A stretch of DNA of 64,000 nt from Mumia sp. zg.B17 (GCF_019550915.1 NZ_JAHWCI010000009.1:231676-295675), one strand, 5' to 3'. Numbered from the stretch's first letter, positions 17,320 through 28,081 are shown. Program-made: numbers and translations. Notes: generated by a model from the sequence alone, not told the origin.

Positions 17320-18426
17320 TCAGGCGGCGGCTCGGTCGTCGAGGACCCGCACCGCCGACCGGGCGGCCACCCGCCCCGCGCGGTTGGCCCCGATCGTCGA
17401 CGCCGAGGGCCCGTAGCCGACCAGCTGCACCCGGTGGTCGCGTGCCGCGGTCGTCGGGGTGTGCGCATCCTCACGGGCGACGAGACGCACTCCGCCGGTG
17501 TCCTCGCGCAGGTGCAACGGCGCCAGGTGGCTCAGCACGGCCCGGAAGCCCGTGGCCCACACGATGGCGTCCGCGTGCCGGGAGGTCCCGTCGGCCATCC
17601 GCACCCCCTCGGGCTCGATCCGCGTGAACATCGGGTGCCGCTCGTACGCCCCCATCGCCGCGGCGCGTGCCTCTTGAGGGCGCAGCAGCAGACCGGTCAC
17701 ACTCACGACGCTCTGCGGCGGGAGGCCCTGCCGTACGCGCTCCTCGACCAGCGCCACCGCCTCGCGGCCGGCGTCCGGGTCGAAGTCGCCGACGCGCCAC
17801 ACGGGCTCGCGACGCGTGACCCAGGTCGTCGACGCGGCGAGCGGGGCGATCTCGCCGAGGACCTGCACGGCGGAGGCGCCGCCGCCCACGACGACCACGT
17901 CCAGACCGGCGAGGTCCTCGGGTCCCTCGTAGCCGTGGGTGTGGAGCTGGCGGCCGCGGAACGACGACGCTCCTGGATAGCTCGGCCAGAACGGTCGCTC
18001 CCACGTACCCGTGGCGTTGATGACAGCCGGCGCGCGCCACACGCCGGCGTCCGTGCGGACGAGGAGGTCCCCGCCGCGGTTCCCGGGGTCGGCGTCCTCG
18101 ACTGCGCTCACCCGCACCGGTCGGACGACGGGGAGGCCGAAGCGCTCCTCGTAGGCGGCGTAGTACGCGGGAACGAAGTCACGGGCGGCCGCGTCGTCCA
18201 CGGCCTCGGGCACATCGAGTCCCGGAAGGGTCGCGATCCCGTGGACGTCACCCATCGTCAGCGTGCGCCACCGGTGCTGCCACGCGCCCCCGGGAGCGGG
18301 GTTCGCATCGAGGACGACGAACGAGGCCCCGAGCCGCTGGAGGTGGTACGCCGCCGAGAGCCCGGCCTGTCCTGCGCCGATCACGACCACGTCGACCAGC
18401 GTCACGGTGTCGGGAGAACGGCTCAC
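17320..18426 (-). CDS. FAD-dependent NAD(P)-binding monooxygenase (CzcO-like)
   Basis: A 368-residue class B flavoprotein. The FAD fingerprint VVIGAGQAGLSA lies near residue 14, the NADPH fingerprint VVVGGGASAVQ in the middle, and the ATG motif WATGF towards the C terminus. Such proteins oxygenate soft nucleophiles or catalyse Baeyer-Villiger-type reactions; the substrate is not predictable. GTG 18426 was chosen (VSRSPDTVTLVDV); GTG 18405 is a second option, and neither has a good ribosome-binding site. It is divergent from a VOC protein and upstream of padR. Confidence 0.8.
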   Translation of the reverse strand: MSRSPDTVTLVDVVVIGAGQAGLSAAYHLQRLGASFVVLDANPAPGGAWQHRWRTLTMGDVHGIATLPGLDVPEAVDDAAARDFVPAYYAAYEERFGLPVVRPVRVSAVEDADPGNRGGDLLVRTDAGVWRAPAVINATGTWERPFWPSYPGASSFRGRQLHTHGYEGPEDLAGLDVVVVGGGASAVQVLGEIAPLAASTTWVTRREPVWRVGDFDPDAGREAVALVEERVRQGLPPQSVVSVTGLLLRPQEARAAAMGAYERHPMFTRIEPEGVRMADGTSRHADAIVWATGFRAVLSHLAPLHLREDTGGVRLVAREDAHTPTTAARDHRVQLVGYGPSASTIGANRAGRVAARSAVRVLDDRAAA

Positions 18427-18492
18427 GTATGAGGACAACCATCGCGTCGGCGCGGGTGTTCCGGGAGGGCGCGCCCGGATAGCGTGGCCGCC

Positions 18493-18888
18493 ATGACGGT
18501 CCCGCACTCCGACCCGGAGCACCTCGCCTTCGTCCACCTGCACCACGTCCAGCTGGCGATCCCGGCCGGCGGCGAGGACGCGTGCCGTGCGTTCTGGGGC
18601 GGTGTGCTCGGCATGCACGAGCTGGAGAAGCCCGCCGAGCTCGGGGCTCGGGGCGGCTGCTGGTTCCGGTCGGGCGGCGTGGAGGTGCATCTGGGGGTCG
18701 AGGAGGACTTCCGACCCGCGCACAAGGCGCACCCCGGCATGCTCGTCGCGCGGATCGACGACGTGGCTGCGCGGCTCGCGGCGGCCGGCATCGAGGTGAC
18801 CTGGGACGACGCGTTCCCACGGCACCGGCGCTTCTACACCGCAGACCCGTTCGGCAACCGGCTCGAGGTGCTCCAGCCCCTCGGGTGA
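18493..18888 (+). CDS. VOC (glyoxalase/bleomycin-resistance fold) protein
   Basis: A 131-residue vicinal-oxygen-chelate protein: HLHHVQLAIP at the start and an HPGMLVARIDD segment, ending in YTADPFGNRLEVLQP, the usual C-terminal metal-ligand strand. Family roles include dioxygenases, glyoxalases and antibiotic binding. A TAGCGT -10 (18480-18485) lies 7 nt before ATG 18493, supporting a leaderless start here and not at GTG 18484. Divergent from the flavin monooxygenase. Confidence 0.8.
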   Translation: MTVPHSDPEHLAFVHLHHVQLAIPAGGEDACRAFWGGVLGMHELEKPAELGARGGCWFRSGGVEVHLGVEEDFRPAHKAHPGMLVARIDDVAARLAAAGIEVTWDDAFPRHRRFYTADPFGNRLEVLQPLG

Positions 18889-18905
18889 CCGCTGCGACGT
18901 CCTGG

Positions 18906-19490
18906 CTACCGGTTGTTGGCGGCGATCCCCTGGGCGGCGAGCCGGACCACCTCGGCGATCCGCGTCTCACGGGTGCTGGGCCGCTTCGCGTCGACGAGCC
19001 AGCGCAGGATCTGCTTGCGGCGCCCGGCGGTGAACGCGTCGAACTGACGCCGTGCCTCGGGGTCGGCGTCCAGGGCGGCCGCGAGGTCGTCGGGGACATC
19101 CATCGCCTCGACGGAGTCGAGCACGGTCCACGACCCGTCGGCCTTCGCCCGGTCGATCGCCTCCCGGCCGGCAGGAGTCATGCGTCCGGAGGCCTCGACG
19201 CGGGCGACACGCTCCTTCGACAGACGGCTCCACACCGAGCCGGGGCGACGGCGGGTCATCCACAGCATCGAGTGCTCGTCGTCGAGGCCCTTGGCCTGAC
19301 CGTCGATCCAGCCGAAGGCCAGGGCCTCCTCGATCAACGCCTCGTACGAGAGCTCGGGGCGGTCGGCCTCGTGTCGAGCCCACACCACCCAGACCCCGGG
19401 CTCGGGGTCGGCGTGGTGGTCGGCGAGCCAGTCTCGCCACCGGGTCGCCGAGCTGATCGGGAGTCGTGGGGCGTCGCTCATCGATGGCAT
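18906..19490 (-). CDS. YdeI/OmpD-associated family protein
   Basis: A 194-residue protein with the family features WVVWARHEADRPELSY near the N terminus, EEALAFGWIDGQ, and a basic C-terminal KRPSTRETRI helix. The family is common in bacteria; members have been tied to outer-membrane or antimicrobial-peptide responses in enterics, but the role in actinobacteria is unknown. AAGGAGG lies 7 nt before ATG 19490, fixing the start. It follows the dienelactone hydrolase gene by 15 bp, so the two likely form an operon. Confidence 0.82.
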   Translation of the reverse strand: MPSMSDAPRLPISSATRWRDWLADHHADPEPGVWVVWARHEADRPELSYEALIEEALAFGWIDGQAKGLDDEHSMLWMTRRRPGSVWSRLSKERVARVEASGRMTPAGREAIDRAKADGSWTVLDSVEAMDVPDDLAAALDADPEARRQFDAFTAGRRKQILRWLVDAKRPSTRETRIAEVVRLAAQGIAANNR

Positions 19491-19505
19491 CAGGTGACCT
19501 CCTTC

Positions 19506-20072
19506 TCAGCCGACGCGGGAGGCGAAGGCGAGCACGCGCTCGCGCAGCAGGCCGGCCGCGTCGGAGTCGTAGTCGACGTTGCCGACCTCGCCGAACAGGT
19601 GACGGGTCCCGGGATAGCGGAACACCTCCGCCCCGGAGGCCTCGGCGAACGGCGCGACCTCGGCATCCCAGTTGATCCACGGGTCGTCGACCATGCCGTG
19701 GACCTGGGCGGGGAGTCCGGCGGGCCAGGTCGAACCGAGTGCCTCGGGAGGCAGCACGCCGTAGAGGAAGACAGCACCGAGGGCCCCGGGTCGGGTCTGG
19801 GCCTCGAGCTGGGCGAAGACCGCCCCGAGCGACATCCCCATCCACAGGACCTCGGCTGGAAGCCCGTCGACCGCCGCTCCTGCGCGGCGCATCAGCTCCT
19901 CCCGGCCGACCTCGTCGCGGTAGCCGACAGCCTCCTCGACGCTGGTGAACGTCCGGCCGTCGAAGTAGTCGGGCGTGTGCACGGTGTGGCCGGCCGCACG
20001 GAGCTCGTCGGCGAACCCGATGAACCCCTCGGTCTGCCCCTGGGCGTGGTGGAACAGCACGATCTCCGTCAT
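19506..20072 (-). CDS. Dienelactone hydrolase family protein
   Basis: A 188-residue alpha/beta hydrolase. It starts MTEIVLFHHAQGQT, has the nucleophile region WMGMSLGAVFA (Ser in the position taken by Cys in classical dienelactone hydrolase) and GTRHLFGE with the catalytic His. The start at 20072 matches family N termini. Likely the first gene of a two-gene operon with the YdeI-family gene. Substrate unknown. Confidence 0.8.
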   Translation of the reverse strand: MTEIVLFHHAQGQTEGFIGFADELRAAGHTVHTPDYFDGRTFTSVEEAVGYRDEVGREELMRRAGAAVDGLPAEVLWMGMSLGAVFAQLEAQTRPGALGAVFLYGVLPPEALGSTWPAGLPAQVHGMVDDPWINWDAEVAPFAEASGAEVFRYPGTRHLFGEVGNVDYDSDAAGLLRERVLAFASRVG

Positions 20073-20133
20073 GCTCCAGCACGCTAGACCCGAGCGCCGA
20101 GACGTGTCAGTGCCCGCACCTACTCTCGAACAC

Positions 20134-20508
20134 ATGTCCACGTCGTCCGATCTCCTCGCCGCCCCACGCACTCCCGACGAGCTGAGCGTGCAGCTCGTCG
20201 AGCGCCTCACCGCCCGCGACGTCGAGGGCGTCGTCGCGCTGTACGAGCCGACGGCCGTGCTCGAGATGCCCGACGGCCGCCTCGCGGTCGGGCACGACGA
20301 CATCCGTGCCTTCTACGCGCGCGCCCTCGCCGGTCACCGGCCGATCCGGGCGGGCATCCCGCGTCGGCCGCTGGTTCGAGGCGACGTGGCCCTCTCCACG
20401 ACGGTGCTGCCGATGGACGCCGGTGCCGGCGGCGCGACGTGCGAGGTCGCGCGGCGTCAGCCCGACGGGACGTGGCGCTGGATCATCGACCGCCCGAGCG
20501 TGCGCTGA
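20134..20508 (+). CDS. SnoaL/NTF2-like protein
   Basis: A 124-residue alpha+beta-barrel protein. Its N-terminal helix region (ERLTARDVEGVVALYEPTAVLEMPDG) and the final WRWIIDRPS strand are characteristic of small NTF2-like proteins with limonene-epoxide-hydrolase or polyketide-cyclase folds. A TACTCT -10 (20121-20126) lies 7 nt before the ATG, so the mRNA is probably leaderless. It is convergent with kdpE. Function not predictable. Confidence 0.75.
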   Translation: MSTSSDLLAAPRTPDELSVQLVERLTARDVEGVVALYEPTAVLEMPDGRLAVGHDDIRAFYARALAGHRPIRAGIPRRPLVRGDVALSTTVLPMDAGAGGATCEVARRQPDGTWRWIIDRPSVR

Positions 20509-20520
20509 GCCCGGGAGCGC

Positions 20521-21198
20521 TCACCCGACGAAGCGGTAGCCCAGCCCTGGCTCGGTGACGAAGTGCCTGGGGTTGGCGGGGTCGTCCTCGAGCTTGCGGC
20601 GGATCTGCGCGAAATAGACCCGCAGATAGTGGGTCTCGCGCTCGTACGCCGGGCCCCACACCTCACGCAGGAGCTCGCTCTGGCGGACGAGCCGGCCGGG
20701 ACGCCGCAGCAGGGCGGTGACGATCCGCCACTCCGTCGGGGTCAGGTGCACCTCCACACCGGACCTCGCGGCGGTGCCGTCCTCGGGGTCGATGACGAGT
20801 CCTCCGACGGAGACCGCGGGCGACGGCGACGGGGAGGTCCCGCCTCTGCGTACGGCCGCCCGCAGGCGCGCGAGCAGCTCCTCCATCCCGAACGGCTTCG
20901 TCACGTAGTCGTCCGCACCCGCGTCGAGCGCCTCGACCTTGTCGTCGGCCTCGTGGCGCGCGGAGAGCACGACGATCGGCACGCTGCTCGTGGCACGAAT
21001 CCGGCGGATCACCTCGGTACCGCTCACGTCGGGAAGGCCGAGGTCGAGCAGGATCACGTCAGGGACCCGCTCGGCGACGGCCTGCAGCGCCGACCGTCCG
21101 TCGCCGGCGGTCTCGACCTCGTAGTCGCGTGCGCGGAGGTTGATGCGGAGCGTCCGCAGGATCGCGCGGTCGTCGTCGACCGCCAGCACGACGGTCAT
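20521..21198 (-). CDS. kdpE: Response regulator KdpE
   Basis: A 225-residue OmpR-type response regulator: receiver domain with acidic pocket VDDD and phospho-acceptor Asp52 (LLDLGLPD), Lys in the YVTKPFG loop, and a C-terminal winged helix (THYLRVYFAQIRRKLEDDP). With KdpD it activates the potassium-uptake operon under K+ limitation or osmotic stress. Its start overlaps the kdpD stop by 4 bp. It is the last gene of the kdp set. Confidence 0.94.
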   Translation of the reverse strand: MTVVLAVDDDRAILRTLRINLRARDYEVETAGDGRSALQAVAERVPDVILLDLGLPDVSGTEVIRRIRATSSVPIVVLSARHEADDKVEALDAGADDYVTKPFGMEELLARLRAAVRRGGTSPSPSPAVSVGGLVIDPEDGTAARSGVEVHLTPTEWRIVTALLRRPGRLVRQSELLREVWGPAYERETHYLRVYFAQIRRKLEDDPANPRHFVTEPGLGYRFVG

Positions 21199-23744
21199 CC
21201 TGGCTCCTCGTTCGGTGGGCCCCCGGAGACCGGTGCCTGCGGCAGCGTGACGACGAAGGTCAGGCCACCACCCGGCGTCTCCTCGACCTCCAGCGTGCCC
21301 GACATCGCCTCGGTGAGCCCACGCGCCACGGCCAGACCGAGACCGACACCGTCACCCTGCGGCACGTCACCCAGGCGCTGGAAGGGAGCGAACATACGGT
21401 CGCGCCCTTGGGACGGCACTCCCGGGCCGTGGTCCACCACGCGCACGGACACCCGGCGAGCGCCGTCGGACTCCGTGTACGCCGACGCCTGGACCTGCAC
21501 CGGACCCGAGGTGTGCTTGAGAGCGTTCTCGCCCAGGTTGGCGAGGACGCGTTCGAGGAGACCCGCATCAGCGCACGCCCCCGGGAGACCCTCCGCCGCC
21601 CGGACCTCGATGCGTTCGGCGTCAGGCAGCCCCGCGGCCGCCCTGCGGACGACCTCGACGACGTCGACGTCGGTGGGGAGCGCGGTGATCGCGCCTGCGC
21701 GGAGGCGGCTCATGTCGAGGAGGTTGGCGACCAGCGCGTCGAGGCGGTCGGCAGACTCCTCGATCGTCATCACCAGCTCGGCCTCGTCCTCCGCCGACCA
21801 GGTGATCTCGTCGTTGCGCAGGCTCGAGGCAGCAGCCTTGATGGCGGCCAGCGGACTCCTCAGATCGTGCGAGACCGCGGCGAGGAGGGCCGTACGCGTC
21901 CGGTCGGCCTCGGCGAGCTCGTGCGCGTGCACGCGCTGGTCCGCCGCTCGCGTACGGTCTCGGACGACTCGGGCGTGCGCGGCATACGCGGTGAGGAGCC
22001 GCCGGTCCGAGGCCGCGAGCGTCCGTCCCCGGAGCACCAGGGACGTGTGGTCGTCGATGGGCACCTCGACGTCGGCAGTCGAGACCGCGTCCGGCGCGTC
22101 GCCGTACGCGGTGATCGTCTCCCACCCGTGTGACGCCCGCTCCAGGATCGCCGCGCCACGCATGCCGAAGACCTTGCACGCCTGTGCGAGCAGCGTCGGC
22201 AGGCTCTCGCCCGCATGGAGGAGGCTGTGGGAGAGGACCGCCAGCGCGTCGGCCTCGGTCGACGCCCGCCGCGCCTGCGCGGCCCGTCCTGCCGCGACGT
22301 CGACGACCGACGCGACGGCGACGCCCACCACGACGAAGACGCCGATCACCGCGATGTACTGGCCGCGCGCGATCGCCAGCGTGTGCACCGGGGCCACGAA
22401 GAACCAGTTCAGAAGGGCCGCGGACAGCAGGGCCGCCACGAGGGCCGGCACCAGACCGCCCACCAGCGCGACCAGCACCACCACGCTCAGCATGACCATC
22501 GACTCGAGAGTGAGGTCGTGCAGGTCGGCGGTGAGGTTCAGGAGGAGCGCAGCGAGCACCGGGAGGACCACGCCGAGGCCGTAGCCCAGGACGGTGCGCC
22601 GGGTCCCGAGGTCGGGCCGCCGCCGGTCTCGGGTGCCTCTCCGCGCCTCCTGGTGGTTGACGATGTGGACGTCCACGTCTCCCGATCCGGCGATCACCCG
22701 CTCGCCGACCCCAGGACGCAGCGCCGCGGACCACCGTCCGCGCCTGCTGGCGCCGATGAGGATCTGCGACGCGTTCTCCGCCCGCGCGAACGAGAGGATC
22801 CCGTCGGCGACGTCGTCGCTGACCACGGTGTGAAAGCTGCCTCCCAGGTCGGTGACCATCGCGTGCTGGCGTGCCAGCTGGTCGGGCGAGGTGCCCGACA
22901 AGCCGTCGCGACGCGCGACGTAGACCGCCAGCCACTCGCCGCCCGCGGTCCGACCGGCGATGAGCGCCGCCCGGCGGAAGAGGGTCGCGGACTCCGCGCC
23001 ACCGGTCACCGCGACCACGATCCGCTCCCGCGCCGGCCAGGTCGCATCGATCTGGTGCTCGTGCCGGTAGCGCTCGAGCCCTTCGTCGACCCGGTCGGCC
23101 ACCCAGAGCAGCGCGAGCTCGCGGAGCGCCGCGAGGTTGCCCTCCCGGAAGTAGCGGGACAGCGCCGCGTCCACCCGGTCGGCGGAGTAGACGTTGCCGT
23201 GGGCCAGCCGGCGCCGCAACCCCTCGGGACTCATGTCGACCAGCTCGACGGTGTCGGCGCTGCGCACCACCTGGTCGGGCACGGTCTCCCGCTGCCGGAC
23301 CCCGGTGATCGCCTCCACGACGTCGTTCAGCGAGTCCAGGTGCTGGACATTGAGGGTGGTGACGACGTCGATCCCGGCGGCCAGGAGCGCGTCCACGTCC
23401 TCCCAGCGCTTGGCGTGCGTAACGCCAGGGACGTTGGTGTGAGCGAGCTCGTCGACGAGGACGACCTCGGGCCGCCGGGCCAGGACGGCGTCGAGGTCCA
23501 TCTCCTCGTACGTCGACTCCCGGTACGTGACCCGACGTCGGGGGACAACCTCCAGACCGTCGAGCTGTTCGGCGGTGTGGACCCGGCCGTGGGTCTCGAC
23601 GAACCCGACGACGACGTCGGTCCCGCGGTCGCGGCGGCGGCGTGCCTCGTCGAGCATCCGGTAGGTCTTGCCGACGCCGGGAGCGGCCCCGAGATAGACC
23701 CGGAGCCGCCCGCGGTGCGAGGGCGGATGGTCCATGTCCGCCAT
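21195..23744 (-). CDS. kdpD: Sensor histidine kinase KdpD
   Basis: An 849-residue sensor. The N-terminal KdpD domain has Walker A GAAPGVGKT and VDELAHTN. A universal-stress-like domain and a DUF4118 membrane region (four helices, about residues 390-490) follow, then a GAF-like stretch and the kinase core with H-box VSHDLRSPL and N-box NLGENALKH. The start at 23744 (MADMDHPP) lies 4 bp after kdpC; 23735 is an alternative. It senses K+/osmotic status and phosphorylates KdpE. Confidence 0.94.
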   Translation of the reverse strand: MADMDHPPSHRGRLRVYLGAAPGVGKTYRMLDEARRRRDRGTDVVVGFVETHGRVHTAEQLDGLEVVPRRRVTYRESTYEEMDLDAVLARRPEVVLVDELAHTNVPGVTHAKRWEDVDALLAAGIDVVTTLNVQHLDSLNDVVEAITGVRQRETVPDQVVRSADTVELVDMSPEGLRRRLAHGNVYSADRVDAALSRYFREGNLAALRELALLWVADRVDEGLERYRHEHQIDATWPARERIVVAVTGGAESATLFRRAALIAGRTAGGEWLAVYVARRDGLSGTSPDQLARQHAMVTDLGGSFHTVVSDDVADGILSFARAENASQILIGASRRGRWSAALRPGVGERVIAGSGDVDVHIVNHQEARRGTRDRRRPDLGTRRTVLGYGLGVVLPVLAALLLNLTADLHDLTLESMVMLSVVVLVALVGGLVPALVAALLSAALLNWFFVAPVHTLAIARGQYIAVIGVFVVVGVAVASVVDVAAGRAAQARRASTEADALAVLSHSLLHAGESLPTLLAQACKVFGMRGAAILERASHGWETITAYGDAPDAVSTADVEVPIDDHTSLVLRGRTLAASDRRLLTAYAAHARVVRDRTRAADQRVHAHELAEADRTRTALLAAVSHDLRSPLAAIKAAASSLRNDEITWSAEDEAELVMTIEESADRLDALVANLLDMSRLRAGAITALPTDVDVVEVVRRAAAGLPDAERIEVRAAEGLPGACADAGLLERVLANLGENALKHTSGPVQVQASAYTESDGARRVSVRVVDHGPGVPSQGRDRMFAPFQRLGDVPQGDGVGLGLAVARGLTEAMSGTLEVEETPGGGLTFVVTLPQAPVSGGPPNEEPG

Positions 23745-23748
23745 CCTG

Positions 23749-24390
23749 TCAGGCCTTCGCGGCGTCGAGGATCGCAAGGTTGAGCAGCAGGACGTTCACT
23801 CCCTCCTCGCCGAGGAAGCCGAGCGTGCGCCCGGCGGTGTGCTCGGTGACGAGGTCGCGCACTGTCGACGGGTCCAGGCCGTTGGCCTCGGCGACGCGTG
23901 CCACCTGGAGGTCGGCGTACACCGGCGAGATGTGTGGGTCGAGGCCGGAGCCGGAGGCGGTGAGGGCGTCGGCCGGGACGTCGGACGGGGCGACCCCCTC
24001 CTCCTCGGCGACGGCGGTCCTCCGCTCCTCGATCGAGGCGAGAAGGTCCGGGTTCGACGGGCCGAGGTTGCTCGCGGCGCTCGCCAGCGCGTCGTACTCG
24101 GTGGCCGACGGCCGCGGGTGGAACAGCGCCGGGTCCTCGAAGGTCTGCCCGATGATCGCGGATCCGACGGGTCGGCCGTCGACCTCGACGACCTGCCCGT
24201 TCGCATGGTCGTGCGCGACGACCTGGCCGACGGCCCAGACGGCTGCGGGGTAGCCGATCCCGAGGATCACCGTGAGGACGAGCAGGATGCGGAGCCCCGT
24301 CGCGGTCTGACGCAGGAGCCCGGCGCCGAGCGGGGCGTGGACAGGTGCCGCATCGGACTCCCGGTCCGCGGGGGTGGTGGTCGTGGTCAT
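23749..24390 (-). CDS. kdpC: Potassium-transporting ATPase subunit C
   Basis: A 213-residue KdpC with one N-terminal membrane helix (LLVLTVILGIGYPAAVWAVGQVV) followed by the periplasm-facing domain with family motifs GSAIIGQ, FHPRPSA, NLGPSNP and DPHISP. It stabilises KdpA-KdpB and raises ATP affinity. GGAAAGG precedes ATG 24390; an open frame reaches 24417, but the internal start is better supported. Confidence 0.94.
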   Translation of the reverse strand: MTTTTTPADRESDAAPVHAPLGAGLLRQTATGLRILLVLTVILGIGYPAAVWAVGQVVAHDHANGQVVEVDGRPVGSAIIGQTFEDPALFHPRPSATEYDALASAASNLGPSNPDLLASIEERRTAVAEEEGVAPSDVPADALTASGSGLDPHISPVYADLQVARVAEANGLDPSTVRDLVTEHTAGRTLGFLGEEGVNVLLLNLAILDAAKA

Positions 24391-24413
24391 GCGCGTGCCC
24401 TTTCCGTACGGGC

Positions 24414-26423
24414 TCACAGTGCGGAGCCGAAGAGGGTCGAGAGGAGGAGGTCGATGATCTTGATCCCGACGAACGGCGCCACCAGGCCACCGAGGCCGTA
24501 GACCAGGAGGTTGCGTCGCAGCAGTCCGGCCGCGGAGGTCACCCGGTACTTCACGCCCTTGAGCGACAGCGGGATCAGCGCGACGATGATGAGCGCGTTG
24601 AAGACGACCGCCGAGAGGATCGCCGACTCGGGGCTGTGCAGCCGCATGACGTTCAACGACTCCAGGCCGGGGTAGGCCGCGACGAACATCGCGGGGATGA
24701 TCGCGAAGTACTTGGCGACGTCGTTCGCCACGGAGAAGGTCGTCAGCGCGCCTCGGGTGATGAGCAGCTGCTTGCCGATCTCGACGATGTCGATGAGCTT
24801 CGTCGGGTCGGAGTCCAGGTCGACCATGTTGCCGGCCTCCTTGGCGGCCGACGTGCCCGAGCTCATCGCGACGCCGACGTCGGCCGCAGCCAGCGCGGGA
24901 GCGTCGTTCGTGCCGTCACCGGTCATCGCGACCAGGCGGCCACCGGCCTGCTCCTGACGGATGTAGGCCATCTTCTCCTCGGGCGTCGCCTCGGCGAGGA
25001 CGTCGTCCACACCGGCCTCCGCCGCGATCGCCTTCGCCGTGACCGCGTTGTCGCCCGTCACCATGACCGTACGGATGCCCATCCGGCGCAGCTCGGCGAA
25101 GCGTTCGGCCATGCCGGGCTTCACGACGTCCTTGAGGTGGATCACGCCGAGGACCTGTCCTGCGCCGCCGTGCGCGGGGCGGACGGCGACGACCAGCGGG
25201 GTGCCGCCGTCCGCGCTGATGCGCTCCACGGCAGACTCGACGCTCGGGGGCAGAGCGGTCTGGTCGAGCCAGGCGAGGACGGCCGACCAGGCGCCCTTGC
25301 GGACCACCGTCCCGTCGGCGAGGTCGACCCCGGACATGCGCGTCGATGCGGAGAACTCGACGATCTGGGCCCCGACCGGGAGCGGCACGTCGGGAGCGCC
25401 CTGCGTGAGGGCGAGCTCGACGATCGACCGGCCCTCAGGAGTGGGGTCGGCAAGGCTCGAGAGTCGTGCGGTGTCCCGCAGGACCTCGGGGTCCAGACCC
25501 GCCTGCGGGACGAAGGACGTCGCGCGGCGGTTGCCGTACGTGATGGTCCCGGTCTTGTCGAGCAGCAGCGTGCCGACGTCACCGGCGGCCTCGACGGCGC
25601 GACCCGACATCGCGAGGACGTTGACCCGCACGAGCCGATCCATGCCGGCGATGCCGATGGCCGAGAGGAGAGCACCGATGGTGGTCGGGATCAGGCAGAC
25701 CAGCAGCGCCACCAGGACGAGCGTGCGCTGCGGTGCACCCGCGTAGTCTGCCATCGGTGCCAGCGTCGCGACCGCCAGCAGGAAGACGATCGTGAGGCTG
25801 GACAGCAGGATCGTCAGGGCGTTCTCGTTGGGTGTCTTGCGCCGCGAGGTGCCCTCGACGAGCGCGATCATCGTGTCGAGGAACGTGCTGCCCGGGGCCG
25901 CGGTGATCCTCACGACGATCCGGTCCGACAGCACGGTCGTGCCGCCTGTCACCGCCGACCGGTCACCGCCTGCCTCGCGGATCACAGGAGCGGACTCGCC
26001 GGTGATCGCCGACTCGTCGACCGACGCGATGCCCTCGACCACGTCGCCGTCGCCCGGGATGACCTCCCCGGCCGCGACGACCACCCGGTCACCGATCGCG
26101 AGGTCCGTGCCGGGGACCTCCGTCTCGGTGCCGTCGCGGTCGAGGCGTCGGGCGACCGTGTCCTTGCGGGCGGCGCGCAGCGAGGCGGCCTGCGCCTTGC
26201 CGCGTCCTTCGGCGACGGCCTCGGCGAGGTTGCCGAAGATCACCGTCAACCACAGCCAGACCGCGATCGCGATCGTGAAGAAGCCGGGGTCGGCGAGGGC
26301 GAGGACGGTGGTGAGGACGGACCCGACGAGCACCACGAACATCACCGGGTTGTGCCACATGTGGCGCGGGTCGAGCTTGGCCAGGGCCGTCGGCGCCTGG
26401 CTCACGAGCTGGGAGAGGGTCAT
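24414..26423 (-). CDS. kdpB: Potassium-transporting P-type ATPase subunit B
   Basis: A 669-residue catalytic subunit. The phosphorylation motif DKTGTIT, TGES actuator loop and [10 protein letters not shown] hinge are present, with the membrane segments expected for a P1A-ATPase. ATP hydrolysis here drives K+ through KdpA. Its ATG at 26423 overlaps the kdpA stop by 4 bp. The sequence extending the frame upstream of 26423 overlaps kdpA and is not KdpB-like. Confidence 0.96.
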   Translation of the reverse strand: MTLSQLVSQAPTALAKLDPRHMWHNPVMFVVLVGSVLTTVLALADPGFFTIAIAVWLWLTVIFGNLAEAVAEGRGKAQAASLRAARKDTVARRLDRDGTETEVPGTDLAIGDRVVVAAGEVIPGDGDVVEGIASVDESAITGESAPVIREAGGDRSAVTGGTTVLSDRIVVRITAAPGSTFLDTMIALVEGTSRRKTPNENALTILLSSLTIVFLLAVATLAPMADYAGAPQRTLVLVALLVCLIPTTIGALLSAIGIAGMDRLVRVNVLAMSGRAVEAAGDVGTLLLDKTGTITYGNRRATSFVPQAGLDPEVLRDTARLSSLADPTPEGRSIVELALTQGAPDVPLPVGAQIVEFSASTRMSGVDLADGTVVRKGAWSAVLAWLDQTALPPSVESAVERISADGGTPLVVAVRPAHGGAGQVLGVIHLKDVVKPGMAERFAELRRMGIRTVMVTGDNAVTAKAIAAEAGVDDVLAEATPEEKMAYIRQEQAGGRLVAMTGDGTNDAPALAAADVGVAMSSGTSAAKEAGNMVDLDSDPTKLIDIVEIGKQLLITRGALTTFSVANDVAKYFAIIPAMFVAAYPGLESLNVMRLHSPESAILSAVVFNALIIVALIPLSLKGVKYRVTSAAGLLRRNLLVYGLGGLVAPFVGIKIIDLLLSTLFGSAL

Positions 26424-28081
26424 GCGAGGGCCTCCGCGATCGGACCGAGGGCGAGCGCGGGGAAGTAGGTCAGCCCGGTCATCACGAGGACGACCCCGAC
26501 CAGCAGGCCCGCGAACAGGGGAGTGTGAGTGGGAAGGGTGCCGGTCGTCTCGGGGACCTTCCCCTGGCGCGCCAGCGAGCCGGCCAGGGCGAGGACGAAC
26601 AGGATCGGCACGAACCGGCCGAGCAGCATCGCCGCGGCGAGCATCAGCTGGAAGAACGTGGACGTCACCGTGATGCCGCCGAACGCGCTGCCGTTGTTGT
26701 TCGCCGCCGACGTGAACGCGTAGACGACCTCGGAGAAGCCGTGGCCTCCCGGGTTGCCCATCGCTGCTGCGGTGCTGGGGAGGCCGATCGCGATCCCGAC
26801 GCCGACGAGGACGAGGGCAGGCGTGGTCAGCGTGTAGAGCGCCACGTAGCGCATCTCGGTCGAGCGGATCTTCTTCCCGAGCAGCTCGGGCGTACGGCCG
26901 ACCATGAGACCTGCGACGAAGACCGCGAGGATCGCCATCACGAGGATGCCGTAGATCCCGGCGCCGACACCGCCGGGCGCGACCTCGCCCAGCATCATGT
27001 TGACGAGGACCGCTCCTCCGCCCGTCGGGGTCAACGAGTCGTGCGCGGCGTTGACGGCCCCGGTCGAGGTGCCGGTCGTCGCGGTGGCGAAGAGGGCGGA
27101 TGCCCACTCACCGAAGCGTGTCTCCTTGCCCTCCATCGCGGCGCCGGCAGCCTGTGCGGACTGTCCGTGCGCACCGACCTCGGCCCAGGTGGTCACTGCG
27201 AGCGAGGTGACGAAGAGGGCGCCCATCGCCGCCAGGACCGCGTATCCCTGCCGACGGTTGCCGAGCATCGTGCCCAGCGTGCGGGTCAGGGCGACCGGGA
27301 TCAGGAGGATGAGGAAGATCTCGAGCAGGTTCGAGAAGCCGTTCGGGTTCTCGAAGGGGTGGGCCGAGTTCGCGTTGAAGAACCCGCCGCCGTTGGTGCC
27401 GAGCTCCTTGATCGCCTCCTGGCTCGCGACCGGCCCGGTCGTGATCGTCTGCTGCCCGCCGGTGACCGTGTCCACGACCTGGTCCGCGCCGAAGCTCTGC
27501 ACGGTGCCCACGACCACGAGCAGCACGGCCCCGACGAAGGCGATGGGGAGGAGGACCCGCAGGCTCACCCGGACGAGGTCGACCCAGAAGTTGCCGAGCT
27601 GGTCCGAGCGGTCTCGCGTGAAGCCGCGGATCAGAGCGACGGCGACCGCGATGCCGACCGCGGCCGACACGAAGTTCTGCACGGCGAGCCCGGCGGCCTG
27701 CGCGGTCCAGCCGAGCGTCGACTCACCGGCGTACGACTGCCAGTTGGTGTTGGTGACGAACGAGACGGCGGTGTTGAGCGCCATGTCCCAGGGCATGCCC
27801 CCCATCCCACGGGAGTAGGGCAGGGCCGACTGTGCGACCAGCAGGACGTACAGGAGGAGGAGGCTCACGACGGAGAAGCCGACGACGGCCAGCGCGTACG
27901 AGCGGGTGCTCTGCGTCGCGTCCGGGTTCACCCCGGCGAGCCGGTACAGCGGGCGCTCGACGCGGCTGTGGCGCGGGCTCTCGAGCGTCCGGGCGATGTA
28001 GTCGCCAAGAGGGCGGTAGGCCAAGGCCAGCAGGGCGACGAGGGCGAGCAGGCTCAGCGCGCCTGCGAGACCGTCGCTCAT
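26420..28081 (-). CDS. kdpA: Potassium-transporting ATPase subunit A
   Basis: A 553-residue integral membrane protein of the K+-channel-like superfamily, forming the selectivity filter of the Kdp pump. Family blocks seen include [30 protein letters not shown], and [12 protein letters not shown]. About ten hydrophobic helices. Its ATG overlaps the kdpF TGA by one base (TGATG). Confidence 0.96.
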   Translation of the reverse strand: MSDGLAGALSLLALVALLALAYRPLGDYIARTLESPRHSRVERPLYRLAGVNPDATQSTRSYALAVVGFSVVSLLLLYVLLVAQSALPYSRGMGGMPWDMALNTAVSFVTNTNWQSYAGESTLGWTAQAAGLAVQNFVSAAVGIAVAVALIRGFTRDRSDQLGNFWVDLVRVSLRVLLPIAFVGAVLLVVVGTVQSFGADQVVDTVTGGQQTITTGPVASQEAIKELGTNGGGFFNANSAHPFENPNGFSNLLEIFLILLIPVALTRTLGTMLGNRRQGYAVLAAMGALFVTSLAVTTWAEVGAHGQSAQAAGAAMEGKETRFGEWASALFATATTGTSTGAVNAAHDSLTPTGGGAVLVNMMLGEVAPGGVGAGIYGILVMAILAVFVAGLMVGRTPELLGKKIRSTEMRYVALYTLTTPALVLVGVGIAIGLPSTAAAMGNPGGHGFSEVVYAFTSAANNNGSAFGGITVTSTFFQLMLAAAMLLGRFVPILFVLALAGSLARQGKVPETTGTLPTHTPLFAGLLVGVVLVMTGLTYFPALALGPIAEALA